This document shows, in pieces, positions 25,749-32,472 of a DNA stretch of 44,302 nucleotides. Made by a program: the position numbers and the translations under genes. Origin of the DNA: an uncultured Lachnospiraceae bacterium (GTDB taxonomy: Bacteria > Bacillota > Clostridia > Lachnospirales > Lachnospiraceae); contig CANSPM010000032.1 in the NCBI GenBank assembly GCA_947648875.1, positions 1 through 44,302 of the forward strand, read 5' to 3'. The notes beneath the pieces are model-generated. The model ran no database searches, was not told the origin of the DNA, and saw nothing but the letters and a program-made list of their open reading frames with translations. The first letter of the stretch is position 1, and each line of letters opens with the position of its first letter.

Positions 25749-26453
25749 ATGAAAAAAGAACTTAATCATAAAAGTATTTCACATGTATCTGGCAGGGAGA
25801 TTGCCATATATTCCTGTGGCTCCCCCGGCAGCCCTATATTTTATCTGAATACTTTTGAGGAGGAGGGGGACCGGGTATATCAGACGCTGCGGAACATGAA
25901 ATGCCCGGACTTTACACTTGTGGCCATAAGCGGGCTGGACTGGCACCATGATATGACTCCCTGGGAGATGCCTGCTGTCTCGGAGGGCGCAACGCCCTGC
26001 ACGGGAGGAGCGGACGAATATCTGCGGTTTTTAACGGAAGAAATGCTTCCCAGGGTGGAGGAAGAGGTACAAAAACCCATAGTATGGAGAGGTCTTGCGG
26101 GTTACTCTCTTGCGGGACTGTTCGCCGTATATGCCGCCTGCCGGACATCCTGCTTTTCCAGAATCGCGAGCATATCCGGGTCGCTGTGGTTCCCGGGCTT
26201 TGGGGAGTACGTCTCTGCCCGGGGGCTGGATGACCATCTGACACATGCTTATCTATCTCTTGGCGACAGAGAATGCAGGACGGGGAATCCTTATATGAAA
26301 ACAGTGCGGGAACGCACGGGAGAGATGGCCTCCCTCTGTTCACGGAGTGGGATTGACACTGTTTTTCAACTGAATCCAGGAAATCATTTTAGAAATATGA
26401 CCCGGAGGACGGCAGCGGGTATCGCGTGGTGCCTGTCAGCCCCAAACAGATAA
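25749..26453 (+). CDS. alpha/beta-hydrolase putative esterase
   Basis: A 234-residue protein resembling the Esterase D / siderophore-esterase (IroE, BesA) group. The nucleophile elbow is GYSLAG with Ser120; DRE in LSLGDRE and the His in PGNHF are suitable for the rest of the triad. No signal peptide, so cytoplasmic. AATACAGAGG precedes the ATG. It follows the phosphodiesterase gene after 39 nt and could share its transcript. No siderophore genes are nearby, so the substrate is open. Confidence 0.8.
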   Translation: MKKELNHKSISHVSGREIAIYSCGSPGSPIFYLNTFEEEGDRVYQTLRNMKCPDFTLVAISGLDWHHDMTPWEMPAVSEGATPCTGGADEYLRFLTEEMLPRVEEEVQKPIVWRGLAGYSLAGLFAVYAACRTSCFSRIASISGSLWFPGFGEYVSARGLDDHLTHAYLSLGDRECRTGNPYMKTVRERTGEMASLCSRSGIDTVFQLNPGNHFRNMTRRTAAGIAWCLSAPNR

Positions 26454-26503
26454 TTCCGGATACAGACAGGCTAATGGATTAAGGATTCACATTCCTCTCA
26501 ATG

Positions 26504-26668
26504 TGACGATATATAGGTAATTGCGAAACTCTGTCCGCAAGTGACGAGGCTGGTGAATATATACAAAAACGGGCTCCAATGCGGTGGCAAGTCGCCCTTA
26601 TTTTGTATATATTGCCCATCCTCTGTGTTCTGAAAGGGAGTTTCGCAATCACTTATGACGATATATAG
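26504..26668. mobile_element. MITE-like palindromic element with flanking direct repeats
   Basis: A 139-bp insert (26517-26655) is bracketed by perfect 13-bp direct repeats TGACGATATATAG (26504-26516 and 26656-26668). Its ends are inverted repeats: GTAATTGCGAAACTC at the left, and GTGATTGCGAAACTC read inward from 26652 at the right. Nested inside is a long inverted repeat (26556-26574 with 26594-26613, AATATATACAAAA... against ...TTTTGTATATATT) with a 19-nt loop. It has no coding capacity. The right end shares 18 identical bases with 2767-2784. The direct repeats look like a target-site duplication. Confidence 0.7.
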
Positions 26669-26807
26669 TGTAAGGCTGTAGGGGGGCATGTCGGCGGACT
26701 GCCCGGCTGTGCGCAATACATAAGCCTGTAGGCTCTTTGGGATCTGCAAGACCAAAGCTCAAAGGGCGATTGGATATGGGGGAATAATCTGGATTTTGGA
26801 GGCAGGT

Positions 26808-27141
26808 ATGACACAGTATGAGCTGTTGATAAAAAAGACTTCCGCACATGATATGGAAAGAACTTTATGGATACAAAGGGGAGAAGAAACCCGAATACCC
26901 GGACCTTCTGTGGTTTTTGGAGGAACTGGCAATAGACCCTACACTGAATAACAGTTGTATGCAGGATCTTCTTCCTATAAGACACAGGGCGTACGATTCT
27001 CTCAGGGCCATAGAGATAGAGGGAAAGCCGATAACGACACATATGCAGGAGATCTATGACGCCAGAAGCGGCCTGGGAAATTTTCCGGAGCAAGATTACT
27101 GCTTCCTGCAAGGTCATTGCAAGGAGCTGGCTCAGACGTAA
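26808..27141 (+). pseudogene. DUF3837-like small protein gene, frameshifted
   Basis: The main frame (97 codons from ATG 26848) encodes MIWKELYGYKGEKKPEYPD and a helical body that I recognise as DUF3837-like, but that ATG has no ribosome binding site. A start with a strong site (TTTGGAGGCAGGT then ATG 26808) opens MTQYELLIKK in a different frame, which hits a stop about 140 nt later. Removing one A from the six-A run at 26831-26836 joins the two into one ORF of about 110 codons. So this is either a frameshift mutation, a sequencing indel, or slippage at the A-run. Function unknown. VanZ follows 23 nt later. Confidence 0.6.
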
Positions 27142-27164
27142 GGAGCGTTATCAGAGGGACGAAT

Positions 27165-27713
27165 ATGTTTATATACATTGTAAAGTTGCTGGTCATCATG
27201 TCGGCGGTTCTGCTGATTTACCTGCCGACGCGCAGGCCCTGGCGGGAAAAGTCGGTAAGGGCATGGATCGAAGCGGCATTTGTGGCATTTATGGCGGGAT
27301 TGCTGGCGCTGGCCCTACAGGGGCGATATCTGGCTCCGGCTGCCATGGCAAGGTATGTTGCCGGGCGGTTAGAAAGCGGTGAGGGGATCAATCTTGTGCC
27401 TTTTCGCAGTATTTCCGGATTTTTTCGGCATTTTTCCCTGAATATCTTTCTGGTCAATGTTTTGGGTAATATTGTAATGTTTATGCCCTGGGGGTTTGGA
27501 CTACCTCTTTTGTGGAAGAAAAAGCAGACCATTCTTTCCGTGGTGCAGCACAGCCTCGCGCTGCCGGTTTTCATAGAGACAACCCAGTTTTTTATTGGAC
27601 GTAGCGTGGATGTGGATGATCTGATTCTGAATTTCGCGGGAGGTTGCCTGGGGGCGCTGCTGTATTTGGCGGTGAGAGGACTGGTGCCGGGGGTGGCGGG
27701 ACTGGCCCGGTAA
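27165..27713 (+). CDS. VanZ family membrane protein
   Basis: A 182-residue integral membrane protein with about four to five helices and the VanZ pattern INLVPFRSI, NVLGNIVMFMPWGFGLPLL and ETTQFFIGRSVDVDDLILNFAGG. VanZ-like proteins are linked to low-level teicoplanin resistance in one context, but most family members have unknown roles. The start at 27165 (MFIYIVK) follows AGAGGGA; an upstream frame extension overlaps the preceding gene. No van resistance genes are nearby. Confidence 0.9.
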   Translation: MFIYIVKLLVIMSAVLLIYLPTRRPWREKSVRAWIEAAFVAFMAGLLALALQGRYLAPAAMARYVAGRLESGEGINLVPFRSISGFFRHFSLNIFLVNVLGNIVMFMPWGFGLPLLWKKKQTILSVVQHSLALPVFIETTQFFIGRSVDVDDLILNFAGGCLGALLYLAVRGLVPGVAGLAR

Positions 27714-27828
27714 ACGGGTATGTGAGATGTAATCCGAAAAAGGGATGGCCACCGGGGGGACTTGACAGGCACTAGAGGATGAGGGTGGAAAAGGAAGAAA
27801 GAGCCTGCCCTGGGAAAAGGAAAATCCG

Positions 27829-27857
27829 TTGAAAAATATGGGATACTGTGTTATTGT
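27829..27857 (+). promoter_or_regulatory. putative promoter of holA
   Basis: TTGAAA, 17-bp spacer, TATTGT, about 70 nt before the holA start in the 215-nt gap after the VanZ gene. Confidence 0.5.
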
Positions 27858-27928
27858 GTATAGAGAACAGCAGGAACTTTCCAAATAGAAAATGATATGG
27901 AAATTATATGCGGTGAGAAGAGGATGCC

Positions 27929-28918
27929 ATGCAGCGGATACAAAACGACATCAAATCGGGGCAGTTCCGGCCCGTGTATCTCCTTTACGGGGAGGAGCGC
28001 TATTTAAAGCGCCAGTACCGGGACAAGATTAAGGGAGCGCTGTGCGCCCCGGATGACAATATGAATAATCATTTTTACGAGGGCAGAAATGTGTCTGTCG
28101 GGGAGATTATCGATCTGGCGGAGACCCTGCCCTTTTTGGCGCAGCGCCGGGTAATTTTTCTGAATAACAGCGGTCTGTTTAAATCGGGCGGCGAGCAGAT
28201 GGCAGAGTACTTAAAGACGCAGAATGAGTCCACCGTGCTGATTTTCACCGAGACAGAGGTGGACAAGCGCAGCAAGCTCTTTAAGGCAGTTCAGACCCAG
28301 GGATGTGCGGCAGAGTTCCCGGTTCAGGACGAGAAAACTTTAAAGCGCTGGGTAGCGGGTATACTGGGAAAAGAGGGAAAAAAAATAACCGAGAACACGG
28401 TTATGTTGCTTCTCAATAAAACCGGTACGGACATGGAAAACATTTATATGGAGCTGGAGAAGCTGATTTGCTACTGCATGGACAGGGAAGTGGTGGAACC
28501 ACAGGACGTGGAGGCGGTGTGTACTACCCGGGTATCCAATCATATTTTTGATATGGTCACTGCCATTGCGGAAAAGCGCCGGAAGGACGCGCTGGAACTG
28601 TACTATGATCTGTTGACTCTCAAGGAGCCGCCCATGCGGATTCTTTTTCTGATTGCGAGACAATGTAACCTGCTGCTCCAGGCCAAAGCCATGAAGAGTA
28701 AGGGACAGTCAAATAAGGAGATTGCGTCCGGCCTGGGCGTGCCGCCCTTTGCTGTAAACAAATACCTGGGGCAGGCGTCCCGTTTTAAGTCTGCCACACT
28801 GCGTCAGGCCCTGATCAGATGTGTGGAGGCGGAGGAGGCGGTGAAAACCGGACGTATGAATGATGTGATGAGTGTGGAAGTGCTGATTATATCGGTGTTT
28901 GAAGAGACCGGCATCTAA
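27929..28918 (+). CDS. holA: DNA polymerase III subunit delta
   Basis: Clamp-loader subunit that opens the sliding clamp. The 329-residue protein has the family start FRPVYLLYGEERYLKRQYRD. Further hallmarks are LAETLPFLAQRRVIFLNNSG in the first domain, VSNHIFDMVTAIAEKRRKDAL in the middle, and a C-terminal collar domain with PPFAVNKYLGQASRFK. The degenerate Walker A is typical for delta. It is a single gene here, followed by a GGAAGT/ACTTCC hairpin without a T-run at about 28925-28952. The family often neighbours rpsT and comEC; here comEC is about 5.6 kb upstream. Confidence 0.93.
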   Translation: MQRIQNDIKSGQFRPVYLLYGEERYLKRQYRDKIKGALCAPDDNMNNHFYEGRNVSVGEIIDLAETLPFLAQRRVIFLNNSGLFKSGGEQMAEYLKTQNESTVLIFTETEVDKRSKLFKAVQTQGCAAEFPVQDEKTLKRWVAGILGKEGKKITENTVMLLLNKTGTDMENIYMELEKLICYCMDREVVEPQDVEAVCTTRVSNHIFDMVTAIAEKRRKDALELYYDLLTLKEPPMRILFLIARQCNLLLQAKAMKSKGQSNKEIASGLGVPPFAVNKYLGQASRFKSATLRQALIRCVEAEEAVKTGRMNDVMSVEVLIISVFEETGI

Positions 28919-29030
28919 TGCCGGGGAAGTTCCGTTTGGAAGCGGGACTTCCAGATACTGAGTTATGAAGATAGAATCCCCAGCAGAGCGCGGATCCTAT
29001 TAGTGGTGTAGTGCCGTGGGTTAAACCGGC

Positions 29031-29046
29031 AGTTGACTTGTCAACT
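29031..29046. promoter_or_regulatory. 16-bp palindrome upstream of the toxin-like gene
   Basis: AGTTGACTTGTCAACT is a near-perfect palindrome (7-bp arms, 2-bp centre) placed 25 bp before the start codon at 29072. It contains a TTGACT that could serve as a -35, but no -10 fits at the right distance. It could be an operator. Confidence 0.4.
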
Positions 29047-29071
29047 ACAGATATGCGGAAAAGAGGTAAGG

Positions 29072-29641
29072 ATGATGGATAATACATCGGGAAAAGGTAA
29101 GAAACAGACATTGTTGGGCAGCGTGCTTGCGCTGGCAGTACTGATCATAGTCAGTCTGGTGCGGTTGCCGGAGAACGGCGGAGATATCTCCGGGGCGGGA
29201 AATGCCACAATAGTCAATTCGACGGAGACGGGAGGCAGCGTCCATGAGAGTTCTGCATTTTCAGAGTCTCTTTCGGAAGAGGCAAAGACGTCAGAAGCCG
29301 GATCGGGGAGTACGCTGGAGTCCTTTTTGGAGGATGCGCAATCTGTCGGCTGGGCGGAGGATGTGTCAGAGGCACTCTATTCCTTCCGCAATGAGCGCCT
29401 GTTAAGTCAGCACTTTGAAAAGCACGGAATTGAAATGGGATTTGCCACGGTAGAGGAGTATGTAGCGGCGGCCAACGCAGTGATTCACCACCCGGACGCG
29501 CTGCACAAACTGGAGGCCGAGGACAATGATGATGTCTATTTTCTGGAGGCCACCAATGAATTTGTGGTGGTGTCCACGGACGGATTTATCAGAACCTATT
29601 TTATTGCCAGCGGCGGTATTGATTACTATAATCGCCAGTAG
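29072..29641 (+). CDS. membrane-anchored protein with toxin-like (RNase-type) C-terminal domain
   Basis: A 189-residue protein with a basic N-terminus, one hydrophobic helix (about residues 11-31) and a Ser/Gly/Glu-rich linker (about 35-85). The compact C-terminal domain (about 90-189) has LLSQHFEKHGIEMGF, EEYVAAANAVIHHPDAL and TNEFVVVSTDGFIRTYF. This pattern (an HxxKH-like motif followed by a strand-rich end) resembles BECR-fold ribonuclease toxins from polymorphic toxin systems. That is a resemblance I recall, not a proven match. AAGAGGTAAGG supports the start at 29072. No immunity gene is obvious beside it. It could be a housekeeping protein that uses the same fold. Confidence 0.5.
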   Translation: MMDNTSGKGKKQTLLGSVLALAVLIIVSLVRLPENGGDISGAGNATIVNSTETGGSVHESSAFSESLSEEAKTSEAGSGSTLESFLEDAQSVGWAEDVSEALYSFRNERLLSQHFEKHGIEMGFATVEEYVAAANAVIHHPDALHKLEAEDNDDVYFLEATNEFVVVSTDGFIRTYFIASGGIDYYNRQ

Positions 29642-29746
29642 CCTTGTATCTGCGTGCAAGCTGCCCGCAATATGCCTGCGGAGTCAGGTGGGAAAGGGAT
29701 CTTCCAAATACAGGCGGGTGTCGTAAGCGAAAGGAATGATGTGAAA

Positions 29747-31105
29747 ATGGAACCAGGATTCAGGTTGAATCTGCACAGCCGGGATCAAAATCCCTGTTTT
29801 GAATCCCACGATCCGTCCATGATGTATGATCCGGTCAGCAGGATGTATTACTCTTACAGCACAGACGCCGCTTTGACGTCTGTCTATCAACAGGGAATAC
29901 CGATCCGCAGGAGCCGGGATCTGGTGCATTTCGAATTTGTGGGCTATGCCCTGTCCGGGCAGGCCATTTCCCAGGGCAGTGATAATGGCAGAGGGTATAA
30001 GCCGACAGGGGGTTTTTGGGCTCCCTATGTAGAGTACGCGCAGGGTGAATACCGCATGTACTATTCGGCAACCAGGGCCTTCGGCAGTTCCGAGTCCAGA
30101 ATCTGGCTGGCAGTGGCGGGCAGCCCCCAGGGCCCCTTTGAAAACAGGGGCGTGGTAATGGATACCTGGCATACCCCGGACACGGAGCCTAATGCCATTG
30201 ACGCCCATGTGGCGGATACGTCCCAGGGCGAAAAATACTTGATATACGGCTCCTTTTTTGGTGGGATCTTCATAAAGGAATTGGACCCTGTCACGGGAAT
30301 GCCAGTCAATCCAGACCCCCATTATCAGGGCAAAAGGATTGCCCGCAGACCAGAGAACTCCTATATTGACGGACCGGAAGGGGCGGCGGTGATCTATCAT
30401 CCCCAGGAAGGATTTTATTATCTCTTTTTGTCCTATGGCTGGCTGGGAGATGACTATGATATCCGCGTGGGCCGCAGCCGTGAGATAACCGGTCCCTATC
30501 TGGATGAGCAGGGGCGCAGTCTGGACGGCGAAGGCTGGGGGGTTAAGCTGGCGGGAAGCTATCGTTTTCGGGCCGAAAAACCCTGGGCGTCATCGGAGAT
30601 TTCCGACTGGCGGTTTGCAGGCTTCCGGGGGCCGGGACACGGCGTGCCCTTCCTGGATCCGGTGTCTAAACAATACTTCTTCGTACATCATGTGCGGGAC
30701 GGCGCGGAAATATTTCGTCGCAGAGAGCATGACAGAGATTCTTATAGAATGCATTATATGGCTGTACGACGTATGTATTTTCTGGACGGATGGCCCTTGC
30801 TTTCCCCTCAGCCCTACGCGGGTGAAAAGGGGGACCCTTGTCTGCTGCAAACATATTTGGAGCGGGAAAAGGGGGACCGGAAATGGGAGTGGCTGCGGCT
30901 TTGCCGGCAGGACAACGGACAGGCTTGCGGAACGGTCTCCCCGCTGCCGGAAGATTTGCCTTTGGGGAAGGCTTTGATTTTTGTCTGTTATGATTTTGAA
31001 AACAGCAGGGAATGTCTTGGCCTGGCGGGCATTACCACAGGGGGAGAGGTAATCTGGGGAAAATGTCCATATGAATCTGAGCCCGGCTCAATTGCGTCAA
31101 GTTAG
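29747..31105 (+). CDS. GH43-family glycosidase (arabinanase/xylosidase-like)
   Basis: A 452-residue five-bladed beta-propeller glycosidase acting on arabinose- or xylose-containing plant polysaccharides or their oligomers. The three catalytic positions fit: base Asp22 in SHDPSMM, pKa-modulating Asp152 in NAIDAHV and acid Glu211 in IDGPEGAAV. No signal peptide is present with this start, so it would act inside the cell on imported oligosaccharides. Start chosen at the ATG 29747, preceded by GAAAGGA about 11 nt upstream; a GTG two codons earlier is possible. No transporter or regulator for carbohydrates is adjacent. Confidence 0.85.
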   Translation: MEPGFRLNLHSRDQNPCFESHDPSMMYDPVSRMYYSYSTDAALTSVYQQGIPIRRSRDLVHFEFVGYALSGQAISQGSDNGRGYKPTGGFWAPYVEYAQGEYRMYYSATRAFGSSESRIWLAVAGSPQGPFENRGVVMDTWHTPDTEPNAIDAHVADTSQGEKYLIYGSFFGGIFIKELDPVTGMPVNPDPHYQGKRIARRPENSYIDGPEGAAVIYHPQEGFYYLFLSYGWLGDDYDIRVGRSREITGPYLDEQGRSLDGEGWGVKLAGSYRFRAEKPWASSEISDWRFAGFRGPGHGVPFLDPVSKQYFFVHHVRDGAEIFRRREHDRDSYRMHYMAVRRMYFLDGWPLLSPQPYAGEKGDPCLLQTYLEREKGDRKWEWLRLCRQDNGQACGTVSPLPEDLPLGKALIFVCYDFENSRECLGLAGITTGGEVIWGKCPYESEPGSIASS

Positions 31106-31344
31106 AGCGTCCGGGTCTCTGTCATTTGGCACAAGCCTCCCACAAAATGCGACGTGTATCTTTTGGAAAGGAATGAGGGGATTTTCCCGATTTCTCCCGG
31201 CCGGGTTTGAGGGAGTTTTATAGGACACAATATCTACTATGATTGACTCATAAACACAGAACAAAATGTTGCGTCAGAAAGAATGCACCGGACAGGACCG
31301 GGGAAAGTCAGAGAGAGACTTTCTGACGCAGGAAAGAGGTAGTT
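31106..31344 (+). other. 239-nt gap with a foldable leader
   Basis: Between the GH43 gene and a small membrane protein gene. No terminator with a T-run was found after GH43. Possible -35 elements (TTGAGG near 31206, TTGACT near 31242) lack clear -10 partners. The 3' part folds into the hairpins described at 31270-31330. Confidence 0.4.
31270..31330 (+). promoter_or_regulatory. competing hairpins before a small membrane protein gene
   Basis: TGCGTCAGAAAG (31270-31281) pairs perfectly over 12 bp with CTTTCTGACGCA (31319-31330). GAAAGTC (31303-31309) can instead pair with GACTTTC (31317-31323), which overlaps the 3' arm of the long stem, so the two folds exclude each other. A further CCGG/CCGG stem lies in the loop. 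The ribosome binding site AGGAAAGAGG begins right after. It looks like a translation-level switch. Confidence 0.5.
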
Positions 31345-31725
31345 ATGAGAAGATCATGGACGGATCAGATTTTATGGGGAATGGTAGCGATTGCATTGGC
31401 CATGGCAGCGGCGCTGTGCGTTGCGGGCAGCATTCAGAGCCAGGCTGCGGATACACAGAATGCCCGGGAGGCATACTATGAGCAGTTAGAGCGGGAGTAT
31501 ATAGGCCGGGTGTGGGCGTTTATGGAAGAGCAGGGATATCGAAACAGCGGCGTTATGTTAAGCCGTGTCGTGGACAGTGACGGGCAGCGCAGCTATAAGG
31601 TGTTGGTGCACCACGGCGCGCTGGAAAAACAGAAGGAGGAGACGCAGGAGGAATTGCTGAGGCAGATCGAGGATCTGGGCTTTCAGGCGGCGGACTGTGA
31701 TTTTACCGCGCAGCTGCTTCAATAA
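31345..31725 (+). CDS. small exported or membrane-anchored protein, unknown
   Basis: A 126-residue protein with a basic start, a hydrophobic segment (about residues 8-28) ending near an AxA-like signal peptidase site (SQAADTQ), and a charged helical body (YEQLEREYIGRVWAFMEEQGY, then a Glu/Lys-rich stretch). I do not recognise a family; it has the look of a small extracytoplasmic protein. The start is supported by AAAGAGGTAG. It has a foldable leader. The next gene begins 88 nt later. Confidence 0.6.
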   Translation: MRRSWTDQILWGMVAIALAMAAALCVAGSIQSQAADTQNAREAYYEQLEREYIGRVWAFMEEQGYRNSGVMLSRVVDSDGQRSYKVLVHHGALEKQKEETQEELLRQIEDLGFQAADCDFTAQLLQ

Positions 31726-31813
31726 GGTTTATTACATTATAGAAGACGGATTACAGCTGTGCAATCGGCGGTCCGGGATGTGTGAAGAGGGAAAGAATAG
31801 AGGAGGCAGAGGG

Positions 31814-32413
31814 ATGGCAGAGAGATTTTTACCCAGAGCACAGGAGATTTACAGACATTTTAAAGGGAATCTGTATCAGGTGGTAGCTGTGGCGGAGCAC
31901 ACGGAAACCAGGGAACAGCTGGTAATCTACCAGGCGTTGTATGGAGATTATAAGATATATGCCAGACCTCTGGAGATGTTTGTGGGTCCGGTGGACCATA
32001 CAAAATATCCGAATGCGGACCAGGAGTTTCGTTTTCAGCTCCAGGGCCCGGACGCAGGGCGGCAGCAGGCGGAAAGCGGAGGAGAAATCCACACATCTTT
32101 GGATAAACCAGAGTCTGAAATCCAGACTGCGACAGCCGGGGCGGAGATAAAAGGACAGGATGCCCCGAAGGAGCCTCAATCGGAGGAACCGGGGCTGGAT
32201 CCGCTGGTTCTGGAGTTTCTGGATGCCCGCACCTACGAACAGCGGCTGAATGTGCTGGCAGCCCTGCACCACAGGATCACTAACGAGATGATCACCACCA
32301 TGTCTCTGTGCTGTGATATTGAGGTGGAGGGGGACGATGTGGAACAGCGCTATGAGGATTTAAAGCAGTGCCTGATTACAAAGGAGCGCTTTGAAATCAA
32401 GCGGTTAATGTGA
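31814..32413 (+). CDS. DUF1653 domain protein
   Basis: A 199-residue protein whose first ~70 residues match DUF1653: IYRHFKGNLYQVVAVAEHTET, YQALYGDYKIYARPLEMF. This small beta-rich domain of unknown function occurs across bacteria. The remainder is an acidic, low-complexity linker followed by a helical C-terminus (about 130-199, LVLEFLDARTYEQRLNVLAAL). Many DUF1653 proteins are only ~70 residues, so this is an extended form typical of Lachnospiraceae. The start at 31814 follows AGGAGGCAGAGGG. It ends 59 nt before the SfsA-MutY start. Confidence 0.8.
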   Translation: MAERFLPRAQEIYRHFKGNLYQVVAVAEHTETREQLVIYQALYGDYKIYARPLEMFVGPVDHTKYPNADQEFRFQLQGPDAGRQQAESGGEIHTSLDKPESEIQTATAGAEIKGQDAPKEPQSEEPGLDPLVLEFLDARTYEQRLNVLAALHHRITNEMITTMSLCCDIEVEGDDVEQRYEDLKQCLITKERFEIKRLM

Positions 32414-32472
32414 GACTGCCGAAGCAAAAGAATGCATGCAATCAGAAAACACGATTTGTACAGGGAAATAAA

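Noticed and set aside
26829..26837. A AAA AAG as a programmed -1 frameshift site in the DUF3837-like gene
   Set aside because: The heptamer is in the right phase, but -1 slippage leads to a stop a few codons later; the conserved body is in the +1 frame.
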